From Lutimaribacter pacificus (GTDB lineage Bacteria; Pseudomonadota; Alphaproteobacteria; Rhodobacterales; Rhodobacteraceae), in the NCBI RefSeq assembly GCF_900142185.1, contig NZ_FQZZ01000007.1:62001-126000 (forward strand): DNA of 64,000 bases, in the 5' to 3' direction. Position 1 is the stretch's first letter, and each line of letters starts with the position of its first letter. The notes under the pieces were generated by a model that saw only the letters and a program-made list of their open reading frames with translations, searched no databases and was not told the DNA's origin. Shown piece by piece: positions 33,531 through 42,170 of the stretch. The position numbers and the translations under genes were made by a program.

Positions 33531-34634
33531 CTAGGTGGCGTCGTCCGAAAAAACGCTGTCATTATCTGCCCCGAGTTCAGGGGGCAGATTCGGTGTTGCG
33601 GTTTCGAAGCCATCAAATTTCAACGGCTGGACAATAAAAGTCTCGGCCTTGCCGCCGTCATGCGTAATCTTGCGCAGCAGCTGGCGCGCACGCACATGGG
33701 GGTCGTCCAACGTTTCGACCAGGGAATTGACCGGACCCCATGGCACCCCCGCCTTATCCAGAAGGTCGCCCCATTCGGCGCGCGTCTTGCCAACCAGAAT
33801 CGCCGCGATTTCTTCGCGCAGCGCGGCCTTGCGGGCGACACGGTCGCGGCCTGTCAACGGCGCAAGATCCGCCCTGTCGATCACATCGCAGAACGGTTTC
33901 CAGAACCAGTCCTCATGCGCGATGGACAAGGTCAAGAGCTTGCCGTCTTTGCAGGTGAACACGCCATAGCCCGGCTCGGCGATAAATTCGCCCAGCGGTG
34001 TTCCATTGGCGGCGGGAACGAGGAATGCGGTCAACATCGAAACCACCGCATCCGACATGGACACGTCCACGTAACGCCCCTGCCCTGTGCGCTGGCTCGA
34101 CACCACCGCCGACAGGATTGCGATCGCCGCGAACAACGCCGCGCCAACATCCGCAAGGGGGATCGGCGGCACAGGGCCGGGCTGCTTTGCATCGGCCTGA
34201 TCGGCCAGCAAACCGCCAACCCCTTCATAGCTCAGGTCATGGCCAGCCCTGTCACGATAGGGGCCGTCCTGCCCGTAACCCGAAATCGATACATAAACCA
34301 GCCGCGAGTTGACACTACGCATGTCCTCGAAACCGGCACCCAAGGCCGCAAGCTTGCCAGGGCGGAACCCTTCGACGATGACATCCGATTCCTTGGCCAG
34401 TTCGCGAAACCGTGCCAGCCCCTCGGCCGATTTCAGATCCAACGCAACGCTGCGCTTGCCTCGGTTCAGTGCCCGGAACAAGGGCGGAAATTGCCGGGCC
34501 GGATCACCGATGCCCGGGCGTTCAATCATGATCACCTCGGCTCCCATGTCGGACAACAGCATTGTGGCATAGGGACCGGGAAACTGTTCGGCAAGGCTGA
34601 GGATTTTCAGGCCGGCCAGGGGTGCAGTGCTCAT
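33531..34634 (-). CDS. CaiB/BaiF-family (class III) CoA transferase
   Basis: A 367-residue class III CoA transferase. FPGPYATMLLSDMGAEVIMIE near residue 20 and RGKRSVALDLKSAEG near 62 are family signatures; the catalytic Asp is in GHDLSYEGVGG near 160. These enzymes move CoA from an acyl-CoA donor to an acid without ATP. ATG 34634 is chosen for GGAG eight bases upstream; the frame is open for 24 more codons. It is transcribed away from the crotonase at 34748. Confidence 0.87.
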   Translation of the reverse strand: MSTAPLAGLKILSLAEQFPGPYATMLLSDMGAEVIMIERPGIGDPARQFPPLFRALNRGKRSVALDLKSAEGLARFRELAKESDVIVEGFRPGKLAALGAGFEDMRSVNSRLVYVSISGYGQDGPYRDRAGHDLSYEGVGGLLADQADAKQPGPVPPIPLADVGAALFAAIAILSAVVSSQRTGQGRYVDVSMSDAVVSMLTAFLVPAANGTPLGEFIAEPGYGVFTCKDGKLLTLSIAHEDWFWKPFCDVIDRADLAPLTGRDRVARKAALREEIAAILVGKTRAEWGDLLDKAGVPWGPVNSLVETLDDPHVRARQLLRKITHDGGKAETFIVQPLKFDGFETATPNLPPELGADNDSVFSDDAT

Positions 34635-34747
34635 ATCAATCTCCAGTTCTTTTGTTTTCCACGTGCGGGTCCGCCCGAGTGCAGCGTAAATCGCCGCAAA
34701 AGACAAGGCGAAAAACCAATAATATGTATAATTATCAGGAGCTTAGC

Positions 34748-35536
34748 ATGAGTGAGGCAAAGCAGACGCTATTCGTTGAGCGGGTCGCAAAAACTGAATG
34801 GATTACCTTCCAGCGCACCGAACAGCTCAACGCAATGTCAACGCAGATGCTGCGCGAGATGGCGGCAGCACTGGAATCGGCGCTGGCCGACGATGGGGTG
34901 CGTACAATTGTCCTGACCGGCTCTGGCCGGGCATTCTGCGCCGGTGCCGATCTGAAAGAAGTTGCTGGCGCCAAACATGCACCAGGCGAGCCGGATCTTC
35001 TGGATCTTGTCGATCACACGTTTGGGCTTATGCGACATGGCCCGAAACCGGTGATCGCCGCAGTGAACGGGCTGGCGATGGCGGGCGGTTTGGAAATGGT
35101 GATGGCCTGCGATCTGGTCTTTGCCGCCGAAAGCGCGCAACTGGGCGACGCACATTCCAACTTTGGCGTCTTTCCCGGGGCCGGCGGTGCGGCGATCCTG
35201 CCGCGTAGGATTGGCCTGAACCGCGCGAAATACCTGCTGTTCTCGGGCGAGAACGTTTCGGCACGGGACATGATGGACTGGGGACTGGTGAACAAGGTCG
35301 TCGCGGACGAAGACCTGCGACAAGCGGTGCAGGCCTTTACCGACAGGCTGGCAGAAAAAAGCCCGGCGGTCTTACGCCGCATGAAGACGGTTTCCAATCG
35401 GTCGCTGGACGTGGACGAAACCGCCGCGCTTTCCGAAGAGATGCTGAACCTGCGCGCGCACATGCGATCCTGGGACATGCACGAGGGTCTGTCGGCGTTC
35501 AATGAAAAACGAAAACCGCAGTTTCGCGGATACTAG
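34748..35536 (+). CDS. Crotonase-fold protein without the Glu pair
   Basis: A 262-residue crotonase family protein. Oxyanion-hole segments are GRAFCAGADLKEV near 60 and GLAMAGGLEMVMACD near 110. As in the protein at 13936 the first catalytic Glu of enoyl-CoA hydratase is His (His 136 in GDAHSNFG), and the second position is Tyr (AKYLLFSGE), so classical water activation by two Glu residues is not possible. The ribosome site CAGGAG lies eight bases before ATG 34748. A thiolase follows 16 bases after its stop and a dehydrogenase after that, so it belongs to a beta-oxidation-type operon. Confidence 0.85.
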   Translation: MSEAKQTLFVERVAKTEWITFQRTEQLNAMSTQMLREMAAALESALADDGVRTIVLTGSGRAFCAGADLKEVAGAKHAPGEPDLLDLVDHTFGLMRHGPKPVIAAVNGLAMAGGLEMVMACDLVFAAESAQLGDAHSNFGVFPGAGGAAILPRRIGLNRAKYLLFSGENVSARDMMDWGLVNKVVADEDLRQAVQAFTDRLAEKSPAVLRRMKTVSNRSLDVDETAALSEEMLNLRAHMRSWDMHEGLSAFNEKRKPQFRGY

Positions 35537-35552
35537 GTCAGGAGGACAAACG

Positions 35553-36791
35553 ATGCAGGACATTTACATCGTTGGCATCGGGATGACGCCGTTCGGAAAG
35601 TTCCGGGACAAAACCATCAAGGACATGACCGGCGAGGCCGTCGCCGCCGCGCTTTCCGATGCCCGAGTGACGGCAGATCGTATCGACGGCGCATTCTTCT
35701 CGAACGCGGTGCAGGGCCACATGGAGGGCCAGCACATGATCCGCGGCGAAATCGCGCTGCGTGAAATGGGCATTCAGGGCATTCCGGTGGTGAATGTCGA
35801 AAACGCCTGCGCCAGCGCCTCGACCGGGTTCAAACTGGCAGTCGATTTCCTCAAGGCCGGCAATGGCGACTGCTGTCTCGCCGTGGGCGCCGAAAAGATG
35901 TATTCTGACGACCGTGCGTTGATGTTTTCGGCCTTCGACAGCGGCTGGGACGTCAGCAACAGCGAAGAGGTCGCGCAACGGCTGGCCGATCTGGGTGCAG
36001 GGGTCGAGGAACCCGAAGGATCGAAATCGCCCAAGCCCTACAGCGTGTTCATGGATGTCTACGCAGGCTTCGCCCGGCTGCACATGAAGACCTTTGGCAC
36101 AACTCAGGAACAGTTCGCCGCCGTCGCCGCCAAGAACCATGCGCATTCCGTGCATAATCCACTGGCGCAATACCGAGAAGCCATGAGCGTCGATCGGGTA
36201 TTGGCCGCGCCGCCGATCACCTATCCGCTGACCCTGCCGATGTGCGCCCCGATCTCGGACGGGGCCGCTGCGGCCGTTTTATGCACCGGCGAGGGGATAA
36301 AACGTCTGGGCCTAGATCCCGCGCGCGCGATCAAGGTCAAGGCCGCGATCCTGCGCTCGGGCACCGATCGTCCGCCGGAAGATTACAAGAACCACCTGAC
36401 CCGGCTTGCCGCGCTTGAGGCCTATGAACAGGCCGGGATCGGCCCCGAGGATATATCGGTGGCCGAAGTGCATGACGCCACGGCCGTGGGCGAAGTGATC
36501 CAGATCGAGAACCTCGGATTTGTCGAATTCGGCGAGGGCGGTCCCGCCAGTCTGCGCGGCGAGACAAAGATCGGTGGACGCATTCCGGTGAACCCCTCGG
36601 GCGGGTTGGAATCCAAGGGCCACCCGGTCGGTGCCACAGGGATAGGGCAGGTTTTCGAACTGGTCACGCAACTACGCGGCGAAGCTGGCGCGCGTCAGGT
36701 CGAAGGGGCAAAGAACGCCATCGCCGAAAACGGCGGGGGGTTGCACGGGGTAGAAGAAGCGGCCGCCTGCGTCACCATTCTGGGCCGTTGA
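35553..36791 (+). CDS. SCP-x-type thiolase (acetyl-CoA acetyltransferase family)
   Basis: A 412-residue thiolase of the sterol-carrier-protein-x/lipid-transfer type. The nucleophilic Cys lies in VENACASASTGFKLA near residue 90; the His segment is LESKGHPVGATGIGQ near 360. The Cys-containing CxG loop of ordinary thiolases is replaced by NGGGLHGVEEA, as is common in this branch. It carries out CoA-dependent cleavage of a 3-ketoacyl-CoA, often branched or steroid-like. GGAGGACAAAC precedes ATG 35553. It is the only thiolase in the window and lies outside the two operons that hold citryl-CoA-lyase homologues. Confidence 0.87.
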   Translation: MQDIYIVGIGMTPFGKFRDKTIKDMTGEAVAAALSDARVTADRIDGAFFSNAVQGHMEGQHMIRGEIALREMGIQGIPVVNVENACASASTGFKLAVDFLKAGNGDCCLAVGAEKMYSDDRALMFSAFDSGWDVSNSEEVAQRLADLGAGVEEPEGSKSPKPYSVFMDVYAGFARLHMKTFGTTQEQFAAVAAKNHAHSVHNPLAQYREAMSVDRVLAAPPITYPLTLPMCAPISDGAAAAVLCTGEGIKRLGLDPARAIKVKAAILRSGTDRPPEDYKNHLTRLAALEAYEQAGIGPEDISVAEVHDATAVGEVIQIENLGFVEFGEGGPASLRGETKIGGRIPVNPSGGLESKGHPVGATGIGQVFELVTQLRGEAGARQVEGAKNAIAENGGGLHGVEEAAACVTILGR

Positions 36792-36807
36792 AACAAGGAG
36801 ACGAACC

Positions 36808-37974
36808 ATGGAAAACGTGATCGCCGCCGCTCAGGCAATCTATACAGATGAGCAACGCATGTTGCTGGAAAACTTCCGCAAGATGGCCGAGGCAGAGTTC
36901 GCGCCGCTGGCCGAGAAATACGAGAACCTCGGCCACCCCCCCGATGCGAAAACCCTGAAGTCCCTGTTCGCCAAGGTCGAGGAATTCGGGCTGATCAGCG
37001 GCCTGATCCCCGAAGAGGACGGCGGTGCCGGAATCGACCGCATGACCTATGGCATCCTATACGAGGAACTGGCCCGGATATGGGCCGATCTGGCAATCGC
37101 GGTGCTGATTCAGGGTCATGCCGTGTTCGCGGTCAACCTCTTGGGAAATGTGGCGCAGAAAGAGGCCTATCTGAAGCCGCTCCTGCGCAGCGAACGGATC
37201 TGTGCCACCTGTATTTCCGAACCAGAGGTCGGTTCGAACGTACGCGAGGTCAAGACACGTGCGGACCGCGAGGGCGATAAGATTTTCGTCACTGGCCAGA
37301 AGCTCTGGATTTCCAATGGGGCCCAGTCGGATTTCGCCATCGTTGTCTGCAATCTGGACGACGGTATTTCCATGGTCATCGTCGACCGCGATACCGGCAA
37401 CTACGAGAGCCGCGAATTGCGCAAGCTGGGGCTTGTCGGTGCATCGACCTGCGAATTGTTTTTCGACCGTGCCGAAACCAGCGCTGACCATGTTCTGGGT
37501 AATGCAGGCGGCGGCCTGTTCCAGACATTGAAACTGTTTGAGAGCGCTCGCGTGTTTGTCGGCCTGACGAGCATTGGCATAGCGCAGGCGGCGTTGGAAT
37601 GTGCCGTCAAATATGCGCAGGATCGCCAACAACATGGTAAGCCGATCGGCGGGCACCAGTTGATTCAAGGCTACCTGGCCGACATGGCCACGCACCTGGA
37701 TGCCGCGCGCCTGTTGTGCCAGCGCGGGCTGCAACTTCTGGACCTGGGCGTGCGCTGTGACACCCAGACCTCGATGGCGAAATGGTATGCAACCGAAATG
37801 GCCGTCGAAATCGCCGGCAAAGCGGTGCAGATCCACGGCGGCAACGGCATCACCAAAGAGTTCCCCGTTGAACGGCACTTCCGCAATGCAAAGGTCATGC
37901 CGATTCCCGATGGCACCACCGAAATCCAAAAACTGGTCATCGGGCGCAACCTGACCGGGCTTAACGCGTTCTGA
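36808..37974 (+). CDS. Acyl-CoA dehydrogenase, Asp variant
   Basis: A 388-residue acyl-CoA dehydrogenase: PEEDGGAGIDRMTYGILYEEL near 65, CATCISEPEVGSNVREVKTR near 130 and VTGQKLWISNGAQSDFAI near 160. The C-terminal motif is IPDGTTEIQKLVIGRN; the usual catalytic Glu of EGT is Asp 368. It shares this feature with the dehydrogenase at 12758. It is the last gene of the crotonase-thiolase-dehydrogenase operon and starts 16 bases after the thiolase with AAGGAGACG upstream. It converges with the dehydrogenase on the other strand; the 84 bases between hold only a weak hairpin. Confidence 0.87.
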   Translation: MENVIAAAQAIYTDEQRMLLENFRKMAEAEFAPLAEKYENLGHPPDAKTLKSLFAKVEEFGLISGLIPEEDGGAGIDRMTYGILYEELARIWADLAIAVLIQGHAVFAVNLLGNVAQKEAYLKPLLRSERICATCISEPEVGSNVREVKTRADREGDKIFVTGQKLWISNGAQSDFAIVVCNLDDGISMVIVDRDTGNYESRELRKLGLVGASTCELFFDRAETSADHVLGNAGGGLFQTLKLFESARVFVGLTSIGIAQAALECAVKYAQDRQQHGKPIGGHQLIQGYLADMATHLDAARLLCQRGLQLLDLGVRCDTQTSMAKWYATEMAVEIAGKAVQIHGGNGITKEFPVERHFRNAKVMPIPDGTTEIQKLVIGRNLTGLNAF

Positions 37975-38058
37975 AAAGGGCCTTGGCCGCCCCACCGTCG
38001 GCGCTCGTCAGCGTCGAGGGTGGGCACGACCCGGAGTGATCGCGATACGGGCGAAGAG

Positions 38059-39222
38059 TCAGTAGGACTTGGGCATCCCCAATGCCTTCTCGGCCACGTA
38101 GGAGAGGATCAACTCCTCGCTGACCGGCGCGATGAAGTTCAGTACGCTTTCGCGAAAGTAACGCTCGACGTGGTATTCCTGCGCGAAGCCAAAGCCGCCG
38201 TGGGTGCGCACCGCGCGGAATGCCGCTTCGTAGGCCGCCGAGCCGGCGAGGTTGCGCGCGGTATTGGCCTCCAGCCCGCAGGGCTTGCCCTGATCGTAAA
38301 GCGTGGCGGCTTTGTAGGTCATCAGTTCCGCCGCCTGAAGGCGCATCCACACCGAGGCCAGCGGATGCTGGATCGCCTGGTTCTGGCCGATTGGACGGTC
38401 GAAGACGACGCGTTCGCGCGCATAGGCGGCCGCCTTTTCCAGTACGTACATCCCAAACCCGACCGCAGCCGCGGCGACAATGATCCGCTCGGCATTCAGC
38501 CCGTGGAGCAGGACCTTGAAACCCTCACCTTCCGCGCCGATGCGGTCCTCTTCGGGCACCTCCAGCCCATCAATGAAGATAGCGTTGGAGTCGACCGCCT
38601 TGCGGCCCATCTTGGCAATTTCATGCACGTCGATCTTGCTGCGGTCGAAATCGGTGTAGAACACTGACATGCCGTCGGTCGGTCGCTCGCAGTCCTCGAT
38701 GGGCGTGGTCCGGGTCACCAGCAGGATGTGATCTGCGCGCTGTGCGGTCGAGGTCCAGACCTTGCGCCCGTTGACCACATACCCACCGTCTTCGCGTCGG
38801 CGCGCAAAGGTCGAGATATGCGTGGTATCAAGGCCGGCGTCCGGTTCGGTTACGCCGAAGCAGGAGCGGTGCTCTCCGCGGATCAGAGGCGGCAGCATTC
38901 GAGCCTTCTGTTCGTCGGTGCCGAAGCCGACCACCGGTTGCAGCCCAAAGATATTGATATGCACCGCGGAACTGGCCGCCGCGCCGTAACGCCCGATCTC
39001 CTGCATGACCAGCGATGCCTCTGTGATACCCAGGCCCGATCCGCCATACTGCTCTTCCATCGTGACGCCATAGAAACCGCCCTTTGCGATCTCGGCCGCA
39101 AAATCTTCGGGGAAGGTCCCGGTTCGTTCGCGTTCCAGCCAGTAGGCATCGTCGAAACGCGAGCAGATCCTGGCCACCGCGTCGCGGATGGCCCGTTGCT
39201 CTTCGGTGAGATCGAAATCCAT
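38059..39222 (-). CDS. Acyl-CoA dehydrogenase lacking the usual catalytic Glu
   Basis: A 387-residue acyl-CoA dehydrogenase starting MDFDLTEEQRAIRDAVARI. FAD and substrate contacts appear as YGGSGLGITEASLVMQEIGR near 57 and CFGVTEPDAGLDTTH near 122. The C-terminus ends LNFIAPVSEELILSYVAEKA then LGMPKSY, without the EGT Glu; it groups with the proteins at 14725 and 23614. It is the last gene of a minus-strand operon (CaiB, GntR, dehydrogenase). Only four bases separate it from the GntR gene. Confidence 0.87.
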   Translation of the reverse strand: MDFDLTEEQRAIRDAVARICSRFDDAYWLERERTGTFPEDFAAEIAKGGFYGVTMEEQYGGSGLGITEASLVMQEIGRYGAAASSAVHINIFGLQPVVGFGTDEQKARMLPPLIRGEHRSCFGVTEPDAGLDTTHISTFARRREDGGYVVNGRKVWTSTAQRADHILLVTRTTPIEDCERPTDGMSVFYTDFDRSKIDVHEIAKMGRKAVDSNAIFIDGLEVPEEDRIGAEGEGFKVLLHGLNAERIIVAAAAVGFGMYVLEKAAAYARERVVFDRPIGQNQAIQHPLASVWMRLQAAELMTYKAATLYDQGKPCGLEANTARNLAGSAAYEAAFRAVRTHGGFGFAQEYHVERYFRESVLNFIAPVSEELILSYVAEKALGMPKSY

Positions 39223-39226
39223 GCGA

Positions 39227-40102
39227 TCACTCCTTCTTCTGACGTGGGTGTGGTTCGCCCGAATGCTCGGGCGGGGCGGGTTCCGCCATATGCGGGCGCC
39301 AGGAGCCGGGATCTCCTGTGGCGAGATTGCCGAACTGGCGCTCGGCGGAAAAGACGTCGCTGCGGATCTGCACGAGGTGAGCCATGACCGGGCGGCCTTC
39401 GGGATCGAACAAGCGCGAGACCACATGGGCCACCGGCTCGCTGAGGGTGATGCCCAACAGGTGCGCGGTGGCGATGTCGGCCCGAACGATGGTGATGATC
39501 TGGTCGCCCGACAGATCCGTCATGCCGGTGTGGTCGCGCAGCAGTTGCGAATATAGCTGCGTTTCGTCAGCGCCCTCGGGCAGCATCTCGAAATAGCGTT
39601 GCGGCAGCCACAGATCGACCAGCGAATACGGCTGCTGCCCGGCGTGATGGCGCTTGCGCACATGAACCAGCGGCGTTTCCATCCCCGTCAGGTCGCGGCC
39701 AAGATCGGGAAGCTCCTTACAGGGCGCACGCGACAATATATCTATACGCACCTGTGCCCCGAGCGTCAGCGGATCGTAGGCGGGCGCACGTGGCTCGCTC
39801 TCCTCGGCCGCCGCAGTCACGAAGGTGCCCAGTCCGCGCGTGCTGTCGATCATGCCCTCATTGCGCAGAACCCCAAGAGCCTGGCGGACGGTTTCGCGCG
39901 CCAGGCCGTATTCGTCGCGCAGGGCCGGAAGGGTTGGCAACTGGCTGTGTATGGGCCAATCGCCGCAGCGAATCTTTTCGCGAAATAGGCTTGCGAGCTT
40001 GAGATACAAGGGGATGCCGTCACGCTGCCGAAGCAGTTCCCTGGCCGAGCCTTCCTCCGGGCGGGGACAGTGGCCGACGCCGGTGGTCCGGGTGCCGCTC
40101 AA
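39227..40102 (-). CDS. GntR/HutC-family transcriptional regulator
   Basis: A 291-residue regulator: winged helix-turn-helix near residues 30-95 (IPLYLKLASLFREKI, SQLPTLPALRDEYGLARETVR, STRGLGTFV) and a UTRA-type effector domain from about 110 to 260 (VRKRHHAGQQPYSLVDLWLP). HutC-type proteins repress neighbouring catabolic genes and release DNA on binding a pathway ligand. The start is TTG 40102, overlapping the CaiB stop (TTGA); a GTG eight codons later is possible. Likely target: the divergent promoter region between this operon and the TRAP genes at 41.4 kb. Confidence 0.86.
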   Translation of the reverse strand: MSGTRTTGVGHCPRPEEGSARELLRQRDGIPLYLKLASLFREKIRCGDWPIHSQLPTLPALRDEYGLARETVRQALGVLRNEGMIDSTRGLGTFVTAAAEESEPRAPAYDPLTLGAQVRIDILSRAPCKELPDLGRDLTGMETPLVHVRKRHHAGQQPYSLVDLWLPQRYFEMLPEGADETQLYSQLLRDHTGMTDLSGDQIITIVRADIATAHLLGITLSEPVAHVVSRLFDPEGRPVMAHLVQIRSDVFSAERQFGNLATGDPGSWRPHMAEPAPPEHSGEPHPRQKKE

Positions 40103-41358
40103 GGCTGGTCGCCGGACCGAGGCACCGCTCCTGTCAGACCGTCGTTTACCGACGAGTCCTGCTCGGGTTGCACAACGACACCGGCCTTTATCAGTTGAGC
40201 AACCCTTTCCGGTGAGAAGCCGAACTCTTCCAGGATCGCCGTGCCCTGTGCGCCAAGGGCAGGTGCCGGAAGATCGGGGCCCATCTCGACGCCGCGCATC
40301 GTATAAGGGCTTCGGACCCGGCGCATCGGCCCCTGCTGGGGATGGTCATAATCTTCTATCAGGCCAACGGCGCGGACATGCGGATCGTCGGGCAGGTCCT
40401 CCATCGCCATCACTGGGGCATTGGGAATATCGAGGGCATCGAACAGCGCCTGCCACTCTGCGGTGGTCCGCTGCGGCAGGATATGCGTTACAACAAGTTC
40501 ATAGAGTTCGGGAAAATGCCGCTGTGCGGTCGCCGCGTCGGTCATCATGGGGCCGTCGGCCACGTCGTCGCGACCCACAGCACGCAGAAACCGCTGCCAT
40601 TGATCGAATTTGTAGATCCCGTGCGCGATGAAACCGTCGCTGGTTTGCGCTGGTTTGCGGAATGGACTCATGACCCGCGCATAGCCGAACCCGCCTTCCG
40701 GAGGCCGGAAGGCCGCCCCGTTGAAATGCTGGCTCAACATCACCGATATCATCGTTTCGAACATCGGCGTTTCGATGTAGCACCCTTCGCCGGTGGTGCG
40801 CTGCCGGAACAGGCCGGCCAGCATCGCCTGACCCAGCGCCAGCCCGGTGATCTTGTCGGCGGCCACCATCGGCACAAAGGCGGGGGCACCTGCGTTGCGC
40901 CCGTTGGCCTCGGCCAGACCCGACCGGGCCTGAATCAGGTCATCGAAGGCGGGCAAGTCGGCATAGGGCCCGTCCTGCCCGAACCCGATCGCGGCGCAGT
41001 AGACGATGCGCGGATTGACCTCCCGCACGGCGTCATATCCAAGACCCAGCCGCTCGATCGCAGGCACTCGCATATTGTGAACCACGATGTCCGCCTGACT
41101 CAGCATCTCCAGCAGCGCCGCACGCCCTTCGGGGGATTTGAGATCAAGCGCAATGCTGCGTTTGTTCCGGTTCACCGCCATCCACTGAGCGGTCATACCC
41201 GGCACGCGCGAGGCGCCGAGGCGCCGATAATAGTCGCCTTCCGGCGCTTCGACCTTGATCACATCAGCGCCGAAATCGCCCAGGAACTGGGTGGCGTAGG
41301 GGGCCAGGAGAATATGGCCCAGCTCTACCACGCGCACCCCGTCGAGCATTTGAAACAT
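40099..41358 (-). CDS. CaiB/BaiF-family (class III) CoA transferase
   Basis: A 419-residue class III CoA transferase. LAPYATQFLGDFGADVIKVE near 20, NRNKRSIALDLKSPEG near 62, and LPAFDDLIQARSG with the catalytic Asp near 160-165. ATG 41358 has GGGGGGAA upstream; the frame extends six codons further. First gene of the minus operon that continues with the GntR regulator and a dehydrogenase, and divergent from a TRAP transporter. A plausible reading is that the TRAP system imports an acid which this enzyme converts to its CoA ester. Confidence 0.87.
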   Translation of the reverse strand: MFQMLDGVRVVELGHILLAPYATQFLGDFGADVIKVEAPEGDYYRRLGASRVPGMTAQWMAVNRNKRSIALDLKSPEGRAALLEMLSQADIVVHNMRVPAIERLGLGYDAVREVNPRIVYCAAIGFGQDGPYADLPAFDDLIQARSGLAEANGRNAGAPAFVPMVAADKITGLALGQAMLAGLFRQRTTGEGCYIETPMFETMISVMLSQHFNGAAFRPPEGGFGYARVMSPFRKPAQTSDGFIAHGIYKFDQWQRFLRAVGRDDVADGPMMTDAATAQRHFPELYELVVTHILPQRTTAEWQALFDALDIPNAPVMAMEDLPDDPHVRAVGLIEDYDHPQQGPMRRVRSPYTMRGVEMGPDLPAPALGAQGTAILEEFGFSPERVAQLIKAGVVVQPEQDSSVNDGLTGAVPRSGDQP

Positions 41359-41449
41359 GATTCCCCCCCCCGGCACCGGATCGGCTGCACCGACCGCACG
41401 CTACAAAAGACTAAAAGACTGTATTGCTAGTTTTTTTGCACGGGGAGCG

Positions 41450-41477
41450 TTGACATGCAAGGGGGCCTTGCTAAGTT
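41450..41477 (+). promoter_or_regulatory. Promoter of the first TRAP operon with inverted repeat
   Basis: TTGACA (41450-41455) and TAAGTT (41472-41477) are 16 bases apart. The spacer holds an inverted repeat, GCAAGG-GGG-CCTTGC (41457-41471), a good operator candidate, perhaps for the GntR protein encoded nearby. Slightly upstream AAAAGACT occurs twice in tandem. The rest of 41359-41576 has nothing coding, and ends in a long G run before the dctQ start. Confidence 0.5.
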
Positions 41478-41576
41478 TGGCGCCACAATGAGGCTAAGGC
41501 GGCTCGTTTCCGGCGTGGAAATCGCCGATGGAAATGGCCCGAAATAGCGCCAAAAAAAAGGGGGGGGGTGGCCGCA

Positions 41577-42170
41577 ATGGAACCGCCGAAGAAAAGGGGG
41601 GGCGCGCGCGGCCTGTTGGCCGTTTCGCGGGGGCTGGCCGTGCTAGAGACCGGGTTTGCGGCGCTGGCCTGTGTCGCACTGGCGGTGATCATGCTGATCG
41701 TGGTCGTGGATGTTGCGATGCGCTACGCGCTTTCGATGCCACTGGGCTGGTCCTACGACCTGATCGGTCTCTACCTTGTGGTCACGGTATTCTTCCTGAT
41801 GCTGCCCGACACACTCCATCATCACGGGCACGTGGCAATCGATCTGTTCCAAAACATACTTCCGCGACGGGTTCGCCATCTGGGGCAGGCGGTGGGCTAT
41901 GCTGCAGGGGCAGTTGTCATGGCGCTGATCGCGTTCGAGGCCTGGGGCCGCTTCCAGAGCGCCTATGCCGGGCAGGACCGGATCGCCGCGCTGGTCCCAT
42001 GGCTGACCTGGCCGGCCTATCTGGTCGTCCTGATTGGCACCGCGCTGCTGACGCTGCGCCTGATCTACCGGGTGGTCGGGCACGCGTTTTCCATCTTCTC
42101 GCGCCACGATCTGGTTGAAATGCCGCCCCCGCCCGAGACCACCGCGCTCCAAGGGGAGGACGTCCTGTGA
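41577..42170 (+). CDS. dctQ: TRAP transporter small permease (DctQ)
   Basis: A 197-residue protein with four hydrophobic segments: ACVALAVIMLIVVVDVAMRYA near 30, a second near YDLIGLYLVVTVFFLML, a third near AVGYAAGAVVMALIAFEAWG and a fourth near WLTWPAYLVVLIGTALLTL. MRYALSMPLGWSYDL and HGHVAIDLF are DctQ features. It joins the large permease to form the sodium-driven inner-membrane part of the transporter. The start is uncertain: ATG 41577 or GTG 41568, just after a nine-base G run. The stop overlaps the dctM GTG. Confidence 0.87.
   Translation: MEPPKKRGGARGLLAVSRGLAVLETGFAALACVALAVIMLIVVVDVAMRYALSMPLGWSYDLIGLYLVVTVFFLMLPDTLHHHGHVAIDLFQNILPRRVRHLGQAVGYAAGAVVMALIAFEAWGRFQSAYAGQDRIAALVPWLTWPAYLVVLIGTALLTLRLIYRVVGHAFSIFSRHDLVEMPPPPETTALQGEDVL

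Noticed and set aside
34727-34732. TATAAT upstream of the crotonase gene
   Set aside because: A transcript starting from it would begin at the ribosome site itself, and no -35 element lies at the right distance.
37991-38024. CCCACC and GGTGGG between the convergent dehydrogenases as a terminator
   Set aside because: Only six pairs around a 22-base loop and no T run; too weak to call.
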